NCBI RefSeq assembly: GCF_030811655.1
Contig: NZ_JAUSRE010000025.1
Span: forward strand, 1 to 64,000
DNA length: 64,000 nucleotides
Reading direction: 5' to 3'
Origin: Pseudarthrobacter enclensis
Lineage (GTDB): Bacteria; Actinomycetota; Actinomycetes; Actinomycetales; Micrococcaceae
A model generated the notes under the pieces. It did not search any database and was not told the origin of the DNA. It worked only from the letters and a program-made list of their open reading frames with translations. A program made the translations under genes and the position numbers. Position 1 is the stretch's first letter; every line of letters begins with the position of its first letter. Of this stretch, positions 44,159-52,679 are shown in pieces.

Positions 44159-45103
44159 CTACCGCTGGGCGACGCGCTGGATGAACTCGACCGTCTCGCG
44201 CTCCGTCTCGGCGCGGGTTGTGGGTTCGTTGTGCACCTCGTGCCGGACGCCGGGGAAGACGCGGGTGCGGACGTCCGCGTGGCCCGAATCGGCCAGGCGG
44301 TTGGCCACGTGGTAGGCGCCTTCGCCGTAGTTGGTCACTGGGTCCTGGTCGCCGGCGAGGATCAGGACGGGGAGTTCCGCGGGGAGCTGCTTGTACCAGT
44401 CGTCGGAGGTGACCTGGTCGTAGAGGTCCACAAAGCCCTGCAGGAAGCGGGCGCTGAGCGGTGCGCCGAAGTTGTTGAAGGGGTCCCTGCCGTGGTTCGA
44501 AACCACGTCTGCGTCCAAAGCGACCCAGGCGGTGGGGCCGGCGCCCTCGCCTAAGCGGCCCAGGAAACCGTCGAACAGCTGGGCCACCAGTTCCTGGGGC
44601 GCGGGCTCTGCACCGCGCTCGCTGGAGGCAAGCCGGGCCAGTTCGGGGCGGTCGATCATCTTTTCGATGCCGCGCATCTGGGCGGCGATGCCGCAGAGAA
44701 TCAAACCTGACAGCTCCGTTTGCGGGTCCACGGCCATGCCGCGGGCGATCATGGAACCCCAGCTGTGGCCGAACACCACGTAGGGAAGCTGGGGGAGTGC
44801 CTCCTTGGCCTTGGCCTGGAGGGTGACCTCGTCCGCGACCACCACGCTGGCGGAGTCTTCGCCGGCATCGCCCCAGGTGCCCTGCTGCATGGCCGTGCGC
44901 CCGTGCCCGGAGTGGTCGCCCGCCACCACGATGAAACCCCCGTCCACCAGGGTGGAGATGAGGTGGAGGTAGCGGCGGGAGTGCTCGCCGAGCCCGTGGA
45001 TCAGCTGCACAATGGCTTTGGGCTGGCCGATGGGTTCGTAGACCCACGCCTGGATGGTGTCGCGGCCGTTGGCGGACGTGAACTCGATTTCCTGCAGTGA
45101 CAT
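44159..45103 (-). CDS. Alpha/beta hydrolase (monoacylglycerol lipase-like)
   Basis: The 314-residue enzyme is of the serine aminopeptidase S33/lysophospholipase group. The oxyanion-hole motif is HGLGEHSRRY (residues 36-45). The nucleophile elbow is GHSWGS with Ser114. A catalytic Asp in LAGDQDPVTN and a His in GVRHEVHNE follow. It has no signal peptide. GGGAGG is in place before the ATG. It should cleave ester bonds of lipids or small esters; the substrate is unknown. It stands alone. Confidence 0.92.
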   Translation of the reverse strand: MSLQEIEFTSANGRDTIQAWVYEPIGQPKAIVQLIHGLGEHSRRYLHLISTLVDGGFIVVAGDHSGHGRTAMQQGTWGDAGEDSASVVVADEVTLQAKAKEALPQLPYVVFGHSWGSMIARGMAVDPQTELSGLILCGIAAQMRGIEKMIDRPELARLASSERGAEPAPQELVAQLFDGFLGRLGEGAGPTAWVALDADVVSNHGRDPFNNFGAPLSARFLQGFVDLYDQVTSDDWYKQLPAELPVLILAGDQDPVTNYGEGAYHVANRLADSGHADVRTRVFPGVRHEVHNEPTTRAETERETVEFIQRVAQR

Positions 45104-45274
45104 AGATTCCTCCCGTGCCGGCGCCGTCGCTGGCTCTTGGCGAGCCTAACGCCTTTGTGGACGGCGCCGTCAAGGTTTTGCCACTGAGTGGGACGGGCGG
45201 GACATGTTGGTTTTAAGCCTTGGCCCAGCCCCTAGTCTGAACATCAGCAACGTCTCGGCCCCCCTGAGGAAGCC

Positions 45275-45670
45275 ATGCCGCAGCCCGCCTGTCCATTACG
45301 CAAGCTTGGCTTCCTCACGATTGGGTTGTTCGATCCTCTTGATCCAGCGGCCGGGCATGAGTCGACGCCGCAGATCATTGAGCTGGGGAGCAGCTGGGGT
45401 TCGACAGTGCCTGGCTCCGCCCCCGACACCTGCCGTTCGGCATCTCTTCCCCGGTGGCCGTGATGGCGGAGGCAAGCGCTGGGGCGGGTCTCACTGGGCC
45501 TGGTGGTGATCCCTACTGACTCCGCAACCCGGGCCCAAGAAGTACCAGCGGCATGTGGATGAACGAACTCCGCGCACTGTTGCCTCTCAGGGGCCGTGGG
45601 GCATGAGGACTACGTCCAGATCCTGACGGACAGGGCGGGCAAGCTGGGCCCGAGCGGGGTGGGCCCCGGG
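45275..45670 (+). pseudogene. Wrecked LLM class flavin-dependent oxidoreductase gene
   Basis: Four pieces of one LLM protein lie in order but in different frames. RKLGFLTIGLFDPLDPAAG and HESTPQIIELG (from 45299) give the N-terminus. LGFDSAWLRPRHLPFGISS then continues in the next frame from about 45390. A further shift gives SLGLVVIPTDSATR (about 45486). After an internal loss of roughly 200 residues, HEDYVQILTDRAGKLGP (about 45604) is the C-terminus. At least two frameshifts and a large deletion are needed, so it is non-functional. The rest of the 45104-45777 gap shows nothing further. Confidence 0.75.
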
Positions 45671-45777
45671 GAGCGACCATTTGGCATCGTTGGAAACTGC
45701 TCGGTCCTGCCCCCTGAAACACCGTAGGTGCACGTCCCGTGGTGGCTGGACGTGCACCTGCGTCGCGCGGAATTGGG

Positions 45778-46305
45778 TCAGGGCTGCTCGAAAGTACCGA
45801 CCAGCCGTGCGCGGCCGATGCCGTGCGAAAAGATATTGAACCCCAGGTAGGCGGGGCTGGCTTCAGCGGGGATGTCGAGCTTCTCCACATCCAGCGCGTG
45901 TACTACCACATGGTAGTGGTGCACGCCGTGGCCGGCGGGCGGCGCTGCGCCCACGAAGCCGGGGAAGCCTGCGTCGTTCGCCAACTGCACAGCACCCTCT
46001 GGCAGTCCGGTTTCCGCTGCGCCGGAAGGCAGGGAGGTGGTCGACGCCGGCAGGTTGAAGACAGCCCAGTGCCAGAAACCGCTCCCGGTGGGGGCATCGG
46101 GGTCCAGAACCGTGACCGCGAAGCTTTTGGTCTCCGTTGGAAAGCCAGACCACGAAAGCTGCGGGGACCGGTCCTGGCCGCCTTCAATGCCCATCTTTCC
46201 GCTGCACTGAGCCGGGGAAAGGGTGTGGCCGTCCTCGATGTCGGCGCTGGTCACCTGAAATTCCGGAAGCTGGGGAAGTCCTTCGTAAGGGTCGCGGGAT
46301 GTCAT
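45778..46305 (-). CDS. YbhB/YbcL family Raf kinase inhibitor-like protein (PEBP)
   Basis: The 175-residue protein has the PEBP family core: SPQLSWSGFPTETKSFAVTVLDPDAPTGSGFWHWAVFNLP, with the DPDAP and HW ligand-pocket motifs, then a C-terminal YHVVVHAL strand. Bacterial members are small soluble proteins of uncertain role. There is no lipobox or signal peptide. GAGGAG lies 11 bases before the ATG. It is flanked by the LLM relic and a gene-poor stretch. Confidence 0.92.
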   Translation of the reverse strand: MTSRDPYEGLPQLPEFQVTSADIEDGHTLSPAQCSGKMGIEGGQDRSPQLSWSGFPTETKSFAVTVLDPDAPTGSGFWHWAVFNLPASTTSLPSGAAETGLPEGAVQLANDAGFPGFVGAAPPAGHGVHHYHVVVHALDVEKLDIPAEASPAYLGFNIFSHGIGRARLVGTFEQP

Positions 46306-46865
46306 GGCGCGTTGTTCTCCTCGTTACTAGGTGGACCGATCCTCCAAGTATTCCCCAAAGGTGGGTCGACGGGCTCTGTCATTCTGGTTATGAAGCCCGG
46401 GCAGATCGCAGAGCGGGTGACGCACTCTTAGCTGCGGCGCGGGCCGGCATAGGCACGGCATAGGGCTCGCAGAGCGCGGCCCGGGGGCGGAGGTTTGAAA
46501 TTGCGCAACGCGTATTAGCTCCCTCTGACTTTTGTTCCTTCACCTGCGGCAAGGGGCTACACGCTGTCAGGGGCACACCGCAGCATAGTTGTCTGAAGTA
46601 AGAGCGTTCGGCAGCCTGACCGTCCGGTTGGAGTCTAAGACCCCTTCATCCGAGTGTGCAGAAAAGCTATGCGCGCCCTATTCTGACGCTCTCATACTTG
46701 CTGCCTGACGTCAGGTTTGGGTGTAGCCCAACCTCCCAGTCGAGAAGGCGGCGAATTGGGGCCCGGATTTGGCGTACGCGTACGCCGCTTCGAGACTGGA
46801 CCTGAAGGGCACGGCCACCACCGCGGAGTTCGCCGTCGCCGTGCTGCCGCGCCTGTCCTAAGCAA
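46306..46865. other. Gene-poor stretch with a possible 3' gene remnant
   Basis: No convincing gene is present. From 46742 to 46861 the plus strand reads in frame as about 39 residues (WGPDLAYAYAASRLDLKGTA and on) ending in TAA, with actinobacterial codon bias. It could be the C-terminal end of a lost gene. I cannot identify it. Confidence 0.3.
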
Positions 46866-48089
46866 CTAACCGGCCCGCAAACGCTTCTCCAAACGGAACG
46901 CGACCAGGGATGCCGCCGTCCCGGCTGCTGCAACCACCGCTGCGACTGTCCATCCAATGGCCGGACTGAACTCGGAGAAAACGATCCCGAACAGCAGCGG
47001 CCCCAGCGTTCCGCCGATGTAGGTTCCACTCTGGGTGATCCCGGTGGCCTGGATGGTGAACGGATGCGCCGTGCGTGAGACCACGTAATGGGCCAGGCCG
47101 TTCCAGCCCCAGCCCAGACCGAACGCGACGACGGCTCCGGCTGCATAGGCGATCGAGAAACCGGACGCCATGCCGAGCAGCCCCAGGCTCCCGGCCCCCA
47201 TCATGAGTGCCACGGTGGCCATCGAGCCGCCGATCCCCCGGTCCGCGGCAATGCCAACCAGCGGGCGGGCCAGAATCCCGGCCACGCTGGCGGCGCCCAG
47301 CAACAGGCCCGCACCGGCAGCGCCGAATCCGGCCTGCACAGCCATGGTGACAGTGAATGCGCCCACCACGTTGGCCTGCCCGGCTCCCAGGGCGCTGGCT
47401 ACGGCGGTCGCGAAAAGGAATGGTTTCAGCGTCCGGGGGAGCGGCTCACTGGCAGCTTTACCGGAGCGCCGACGGAGGGGAGCAGTGCGTGGCAGGATGC
47501 GCAGGAGCGCTGGGATTAGGGCGGCCACGAGCATTGCTGCCAGCGCGAAGGTCCAGTTCCACCCCACCGTAAGGGCGAATACTGGGACCGACAGGCCGGC
47601 GGTGAGCGTCGCTGTAGGAATGGCTGCCTGCTTGAGGCCAAACGAGAAAGCGCGGTTGCGCACCGCCACCTGGTCCACGATCAGGCCGTTGGAGAGCGGG
47701 TGGGTCAAGGCGTTTGCGGCGCCGGCGAAGCTGAGCCAGACGATCAGCCACGCCCAGTGCGGAGTGACAAAGGCGATGCCGGCGAGTGCAACAAAGCCCA
47801 GCCCGACGGCGAGCGGGACCCCGTGGCGGAGGCCCAGTCCGTTCGCCAAATATCCGGCCGGGGTAGACAAGAGTGCAGACACCGCCCAGAAGGTGGCCAC
47901 CGCCACCCCGAGTGTCGGCGCCGTCATGCCGAGGTCCTGCTCGAGTTGGACTGCCAGCCCGCCGACGAGGAAGACCGGCAGCACCGCCACGATCGTTGTC
48001 AGCGCCGCGATGGCCGTGGCGCGCTGTCCCGGTCGACGGGCAGGTGTTCGAACGGGTTCGACGGCTGCGGGCCTCACTGTCCTGCTCAT
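46866..48089 (-). CDS. MFS transporter (CynX/NimT-like)
   Basis: The 407-residue carrier has about 12 membrane spans. Its N-terminal hydrophilic leader is followed by a span starting ALTTIVAVLPVFLVGG. The TPAGYLANGLGLRHGVPLAV loop is the MFS motif A region, although it lacks the canonical GRxGRR form. It resembles the CynX/NimT group of small-molecule carriers. It is downstream of the LLM gene on the same strand, separated by 259 bp with a hairpin, so co-expression is possible but not certain. Uptake of the substrate of the neighbouring pathway is a reasonable inference. Confidence 0.85.
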   Translation of the reverse strand: MSRTVRPAAVEPVRTPARRPGQRATAIAALTTIVAVLPVFLVGGLAVQLEQDLGMTAPTLGVAVATFWAVSALLSTPAGYLANGLGLRHGVPLAVGLGFVALAGIAFVTPHWAWLIVWLSFAGAANALTHPLSNGLIVDQVAVRNRAFSFGLKQAAIPTATLTAGLSVPVFALTVGWNWTFALAAMLVAALIPALLRILPRTAPLRRRSGKAASEPLPRTLKPFLFATAVASALGAGQANVVGAFTVTMAVQAGFGAAGAGLLLGAASVAGILARPLVGIAADRGIGGSMATVALMMGAGSLGLLGMASGFSIAYAAGAVVAFGLGWGWNGLAHYVVSRTAHPFTIQATGITQSGTYIGGTLGPLLFGIVFSEFSPAIGWTVAAVVAAAGTAASLVAFRLEKRLRAG

Positions 48090-48290
48090 GTCGCTCCCAG
48101 GCTGGTGCCAACACAGGCATCAACGCTTCCGGCCGGCATTTTCAACAATGACGCCGTGACCGGTGCCACGGCTGCTGCCTCGTGGATTGAATGCAGAAAG
48201 GTTTGTCCGCCAGGCGGAGCAGGGCGCAGGAAAAGCAGCCTGCGCGATGCAGAACCGTCTGTTGCGGGCACCAATAGTCCTTGCTGATGA

Positions 48291-48329
48291 GATGGGAAGG
48301 CAACCCCATGATGGAGCGGCCTTCCCATT
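48291..48329 (-). terminator. Hairpin after the first RutA-like gene
   Basis: GATGGGAAGGC and GCCTTCCCATT form a 10-11 bp stem with a 17-nt loop, 20 bp after the stop of the LLM gene on the minus strand. There is no T-run. A competing CAACCC/GGGTTG pairing overlaps it. Confidence 0.4.
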
Positions 48330-48348
48330 GGGTTGGGCTGGAGGCCGT

Positions 48349-49491
48349 TTAGTATCGGAGGCCTGCTTCGCGGAGCAGCGGCATGACCTTCTCGTTGAAG
48401 TGCTCAAGTTCCTCGGCGTAGTCGAGGAAGCCGAGGATCGCCCCGTCCATGCCCGCATCGGAGAGTTCCTGGAACTGCTGAACCACCTGCTCTGGGGTGC
48501 CCACGATGTTGATCCCGCCCCATCCTGCGATGAACCGTTCCTGGAACTTCTCGATCTGCGCTTGGAATGACTGGCTCTCCATTCCCAGAGCGCTCATGAC
48601 GTTGCGGGCACCGTCCCAGTCGCCTTCATCGATGATGCGCCGGTGCGCGGCCTTGGCTTCTTCTTCGGTATCGCGGCACACCACCAGGGCATAGGTCATC
48701 ACTTGGATGTTGCGGTTGTACTTGTCCCGGGCGACGCCCTTGATCTTGTCCGAGTGTTCCTTCATGCTCTCGAGGCTGTCCAGCGCGGTCAGGTTCACAT
48801 CCACGTACTTTGCGGAAAACTCCAGACCGGCAGGCGAAGATCCGGCGTTGATCAGCGCTGGGCGCGGGCCGCTCAACGGCTTGGGGTAGGCTTCCACGCC
48901 GTTCGCCTGGAAGTACTCGCCCTCGAAATCGAACGAGCCATCCTTGGTCCACAGTTCCTGGGCGAAATCAAGCCACTCACTTCCGAAGCGGTAGCGGTCG
49001 TCGTGCTCGCGCTGCTTGCCGCCAAACATCTCCATTTCCGGCGGGAACCAGCCCATGACCACGTTGATGCCGTACCTGCCCTCGGAAATGTGGTCAATGG
49101 TGGTGGCCATCTTGGCCCCGACGATGGGGTGCACGGTCGGGACGTGGGTGGTGGTGAAGATCTGGATGTTTTCGGTGGCTTCGGCGAGGCCCGCCGCCCA
49201 CGTGAACGTTTCGTAGCAGACGCCGTTGAAGTTCGTCTCCCCGCCAAATCCACGCCAGCGTGCAACGGGCACCAGTGCTTCGAAACCGATACGGTCCGCT
49301 AGTTGGGCGATTTTCTTTTGCTGCTCCCACGTCACCCGGAAGGTCGTGGGGGCGTTGCTCATCACCATTCCGCCGCTGCAGTTGAAGGCGAACAGTCCGA
49401 GCTTCATCTTTTGGTCGTTCATGATGGGGGTTGACTCGAGGGCAACGGCGCCCTTGCCGAAGGTGTCGAGTTCATGGGCGGGCATGGTCAT
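48349..49491 (-). CDS. RutA-like LLM flavin-dependent monooxygenase (copy 1)
   Basis: The 380-residue TIM-barrel enzyme resembles the pyrimidine ring-opening oxygenase RutA in layout: KLGLFAFNCSGG at the start, ARWRGFGGETNFNG, then KMATTIDHISEGRYGINVVMGW and PALINAGSSPAGLEFSAKY. It is not close enough to call RutA. Such enzymes use reduced FMN and oxygen to cleave C-N or similar bonds. A paralogue with the same core is encoded at 52680-53864. A flavin reductase at 57898 could serve both. The start has GGAG nine bases upstream. It is downstream of leuC-leuD with a 37-bp gap, so it is probably in the same operon. Confidence 0.88.
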   Translation of the reverse strand: MTMPAHELDTFGKGAVALESTPIMNDQKMKLGLFAFNCSGGMVMSNAPTTFRVTWEQQKKIAQLADRIGFEALVPVARWRGFGGETNFNGVCYETFTWAAGLAEATENIQIFTTTHVPTVHPIVGAKMATTIDHISEGRYGINVVMGWFPPEMEMFGGKQREHDDRYRFGSEWLDFAQELWTKDGSFDFEGEYFQANGVEAYPKPLSGPRPALINAGSSPAGLEFSAKYVDVNLTALDSLESMKEHSDKIKGVARDKYNRNIQVMTYALVVCRDTEEEAKAAHRRIIDEGDWDGARNVMSALGMESQSFQAQIEKFQERFIAGWGGINIVGTPEQVVQQFQELSDAGMDGAILGFLDYAEELEHFNEKVMPLLREAGLRY

Positions 49492-49528
49492 TATGGGGTC
49501 TCCGTCTTTTGGTTGGTTTGGATGGTGT

Positions 49529-50119
49529 TCAGTTTGAACAGGCGGGCATGAATCGGGGGCGGGATGTTTCGAAGGCTGTGATGAGGCTGGAATGCTGTTC
49601 GGTCAGGCTGATGTCGTCGTAGCCCCTTTCGAGCCGCCACTTCACATAAGGGTCGACGTCGAACGGGACTGTCAGGTCCGCGCAGTTGATGCGCTGGTCC
49701 GGCAGGTCCACGCGGATTTCCGCGCCGGGGTCCGAGTCCAGCGCATCCCAGAGAAGAGCAAGGTCCGGTTCGGACACCTGGGCAGCGAGCAGCCCGGCCT
49801 TGCCCGAGTTTCCGCGGAAGATATCCGCGAACCGGGAAGAAACGACCACCTTGATGCCGTAGTCCAGGAGAGCCCAGACCGCGTGCTCCCGGGATGATCC
49901 GGTTCCGAAGTCGGCGCCGGCCACCAGGACCGATCCTGACCGGTAGGCGGGCTGGTTGAGGACAAAGGAAGGGTCTTTCCGCCATTGGGCGAAGAGGGCA
50001 TCTTCGAACCCGGTTCGGGTGATCCTCTTCAGGAACGTCGAGGGGATGATCTGGTCGGTGTCCACGTTCGTCCGGCGCAAGGGGATTCCGGTGCCGGTGT
50101 GTGTTGAAAACTTCTGCAC
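49529..50119 (-). CDS. LeuD-type hydro-lyase small subunit
   Basis: The 196-residue protein is the swivelling-domain small subunit of the isopropylmalate isomerase/aconitase family. The family signatures are RRTNVDTDQIIPSTFL near the start and the substrate loop ADFGTGSSREHAVWAL. The start is GTG, with AAAGGACA in front, 9 bp after the leuC stop. It makes a complex with LeuC. Its place between catabolic monooxygenase and regulator genes, without leuA or leuB, suggests a degradative hydratase or isomerase (for example on maleate- or citraconate-like diacids), not leucine synthesis. Confidence 0.88.
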   Translation of the reverse strand: MQKFSTHTGTGIPLRRTNVDTDQIIPSTFLKRITRTGFEDALFAQWRKDPSFVLNQPAYRSGSVLVAGADFGTGSSREHAVWALLDYGIKVVVSSRFADIFRGNSGKAGLLAAQVSEPDLALLWDALDSDPGAEIRVDLPDQRINCADLTVPFDVDPYVKWRLERGYDDISLTEQHSSLITAFETSRPRFMPACSN

Positions 50120-50128
50120 GGGTGTCCT

Positions 50129-51529
50129 TTAGTTGAGGTCGGCGGGGGTGGAGATGGTTCCCCGGATTGCCGTGGCTGCCGCAACCACAGGGGAAACGAG
50201 GTGTGTCCGGCTGCCCTGGCCTTGGCGGCCTTCGAAGTTCCGGTTGGACGTTGACGCGCAGCGCTGTCCCGGGCCCACTTGGTCAGGGTTCATGCCCAGG
50301 CACATGGAGCAGCCCGCGAACCTCCATTCGGCGCCGGCATCCAGGAAGATCCGGTCCAGTCCTTCCGCTTCGGCCTGGACCTTGACCCTCATGGAGCCGG
50401 GTACCACGAGCATCCGCAACCCGCTCTTGACGCTTCGCCCGCGAAGAACTTCCGCCGCCGCGCGCAGGTCTTCGATGCGTCCGTTGGTGCAGGAGCCGAG
50501 GAAGACGGAGTCGACCGTGATGTCCCGTATCAGCGTTCCGGGTTCGAGTCCCATGTAGGCAAGGGCGCGTTCGGCTGCCGCCTGTTCCTTGGCATCGGTG
50601 AAATTCTCGGGGAAGGGGACCGAGCCGGAGACGGGTGTCCCTTGGGCGGGGTTTGTGCCCCACGTGACGAAGGGGGAGATGTCCGCGGCCCGGAGGGTCA
50701 CTTCCGCGTCGTAGCGGGCGTCGGCATCACTGGCCAGGCTGAGCCAGTATGCTGATGCTTCTTCCCAGTCCTGCCCGGCGGGGGCGTGCTTGCGGCCCCG
50801 GAGATAGTCCAGCGTGACCTGGTCGGGGGCGATAAGTCCGGCCCGTGCCCCTGCTTCGATGGACATGTTGCACATGGTCATGCGGGCTTCCATGGACATC
50901 GCGGCCACGGCCGAACCGCGGTATTCCAGGACGTAGCCCTGGCCGCCGCCGGTTCCGATCTGTGCGATGAGGGCCAGGATCACGTCCTTGGAGCTGACCC
51001 CTGGAGCGAGGTCGCCGTCGATGTTTACGGCCATGGTCTTGAACGGCTTGGCGGAAAGCGTCTGCGTGGCAAGGACGTGTTCCGCTTCGCTGGTTCCGAT
51101 GCCGAAGGCCAACGCTCCGAAGGCGCCGTGGGTGGAGGTGTGTGAGTCGCCGCAGACGATGGTCATGCCTGGCTGGGTCAGTCCGAGCTGCGGCCCGACC
51201 ACGTGGACGATGCCCTGTTCCCGGTGGCCCATGGTGAAGAGCCGGACGGCGAATTCCTGGCAGTTCTGCCGGAGGGTCTGGATCTGCAGAGCGGATACCG
51301 GATCGGCGATGGGTTTCAGGAGGTCTGTGGTGGGGATGTTGTGGTCTTCCATGGCCAGGGTGAGGTCGGGCCGCCGGACCGTGCGCCCGGACAGGCGCAG
51401 GCCCTCGAAGGCCTGCGGGCTGGTGACCTCGTTGACCAGGTGCAGGTCGATGTAGAGAAGGTCCGGCGCTCCGTCTTCCTGACGGACGATGTGCCGGTTC
51501 CAGACTTTTTGGGCAAGGGTGTATCCCAT
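50129..51529 (-). CDS. LeuC-type hydro-lyase large subunit
   Basis: The 466-residue protein is the Fe-S large subunit of the isopropylmalate isomerase/homoaconitase family. The three cysteine ligands of the [4Fe-4S] cluster are in FLGSCTNGRIEDL and CSMCLGMNPD. VCGDSHTSTHGAFGALAFGIGTSE is the usual substrate-site motif. It needs LeuD, encoded 9 bp downstream, to work. No other leucine gene is in the window. The cluster context argues for a dedicated catabolic role. A genomic leuCD elsewhere would confirm that this is a second, specialised pair. Confidence 0.9.
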   Translation of the reverse strand: MGYTLAQKVWNRHIVRQEDGAPDLLYIDLHLVNEVTSPQAFEGLRLSGRTVRRPDLTLAMEDHNIPTTDLLKPIADPVSALQIQTLRQNCQEFAVRLFTMGHREQGIVHVVGPQLGLTQPGMTIVCGDSHTSTHGAFGALAFGIGTSEAEHVLATQTLSAKPFKTMAVNIDGDLAPGVSSKDVILALIAQIGTGGGQGYVLEYRGSAVAAMSMEARMTMCNMSIEAGARAGLIAPDQVTLDYLRGRKHAPAGQDWEEASAYWLSLASDADARYDAEVTLRAADISPFVTWGTNPAQGTPVSGSVPFPENFTDAKEQAAAERALAYMGLEPGTLIRDITVDSVFLGSCTNGRIEDLRAAAEVLRGRSVKSGLRMLVVPGSMRVKVQAEAEGLDRIFLDAGAEWRFAGCSMCLGMNPDQVGPGQRCASTSNRNFEGRQGQGSRTHLVSPVVAAATAIRGTISTPADLN

Positions 51530-51559
51530 TAACGTCGCTTTCGGGTGAGGGCCGGTGGG

Positions 51560-52549
51560 TTACCGGTGGCGGAGCACGGTTTCGCTGGGGAGCTCACCGT
51601 AGGTTTCGCGGTAGCGGGCAGCGAACCTGCTGGGGTGGTAAAAGCCCCAGCGGGCGGCAAGATCGGTGATTTTCAGCTCGGGATCGGGGTTGGAAATAAG
51701 TTCGGTGCGTACCCGTTCCATGCGTATCCTGCGGAGGTAGTCCATAGGGGTGGTTTGCAGCACCTGTTGGAAGGAGGCGTGCAGGGTGCGGATGCTCATG
51801 TGCCCCACGCGCGCCAGCTCGGCGGGGCTGATGGCCTCGTCAGCGTTGGCTTCCATGAAGTCCACCACGGGTTTCAGCCTTCCCAGGTTCACCGTGGGGG
51901 CCGGCGCATCAAGGGTGTTCGTGTAGGTGTTTGGCACCGCCAGCAGCAGGTTGCTCATGACAAAGGACTCCAGCTGTTCGACGATGAGCGGGTTGTCCGC
52001 GATCCCGCCGACCCGGTTCATCTCCGCCGCCATGAATTCGGCCGAGGCCAGCAGGCTTCGGCCGCGGGCCGTCGTGAGGTCGACGCCGAAGTCGAATTCC
52101 ACAGGTTCTCCAATATTCTGGCCCAGCAGGTCCGCAGCATGGTTTTCCAGCCGTGTCCGGGAAAAACGCAGGATAAGTTGTTCAGCGTCGGGAGACCATG
52201 TGACGGTGCAGTCCCGGTCCGGCATCAGCAGCAGACCGCTTGCTCCGGCGCCTGTCTCGGCGCGGCGGCCGTCTTCGCGGGCTCCGAAGGTGTGGCCCGC
52301 CGTCGTCAGGTTCAGGTGGTAGAACTCTTCCGGCGCCGGCATACGGAGAGTCGTTTCCGCCTGGTACGTCAGGTATCCGATCGTCACGCCACGGTTTCCG
52401 CAGGCGTTCAGCGTCATCTCCATGGGTCCGGCGGAGGCGCGGGTGAGTTGATGCGGAAGGTAGACGTCGCTGACCGCTTCCCGGGCCTGATCAAGGTCCC
52501 GGGTGTGGAGTACGGGGAAGTTGTTCAGCGGTTTGGAGGTTGCGTTCAT
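51560..52549 (-). CDS. AraC family transcriptional regulator
   Basis: The 329-residue regulator has an AraC-type N-terminal ligand domain (about 30-215) and a C-terminal double helix-turn-helix. The latter includes MSIRTLHASFQQVLQTTPMDYLRRIRMERVR and ITDLAARWGFYHPSRFAARYRETYGELPS. The ligand domain is of the AraC-binding-like type found in activators for aromatic and heterocycle catabolism. GAGG lies before the ATG. It ends 30 bp before the leuC start on the same strand and is preceded by a terminator after the second LLM gene. It probably activates the surrounding cluster. Confidence 0.93.
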   Translation of the reverse strand: MNATSKPLNNFPVLHTRDLDQAREAVSDVYLPHQLTRASAGPMEMTLNACGNRGVTIGYLTYQAETTLRMPAPEEFYHLNLTTAGHTFGAREDGRRAETGAGASGLLLMPDRDCTVTWSPDAEQLILRFSRTRLENHAADLLGQNIGEPVEFDFGVDLTTARGRSLLASAEFMAAEMNRVGGIADNPLIVEQLESFVMSNLLLAVPNTYTNTLDAPAPTVNLGRLKPVVDFMEANADEAISPAELARVGHMSIRTLHASFQQVLQTTPMDYLRRIRMERVRTELISNPDPELKITDLAARWGFYHPSRFAARYRETYGELPSETVLRHR

Positions 52550-52637
52550 AGTGGCCTCATTGACACTGTTGCTCGATGGGAGCGCTGCGGTTCCATTTTA
52601 AGCGGATGGGCGGGGTAATCGGGAGGCCTGCTGCAAG

Positions 52638-52670
52638 GTCCGGGCTGCCGGCGAACCGGGCAGCCCGGAC
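52638..52670 (-). terminator. Terminator after the second RutA-like gene
   Basis: GTCCGGGCTGCC pairs with GGCAGCCCGGAC across a 9-nt loop, 9 bp after the stop codon. It separates the aldD-like/LLM transcript from the araC-leuCD transcript. Confidence 0.75.
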
Positions 52671-52679
52671 ACAACAGGC

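Noticed and set aside
43848..45173. 441-codon minus-strand frame over the alpha/beta hydrolase
   Set aside because: It is an Arg/Pro-rich shadow in another frame of the hydrolase gene.
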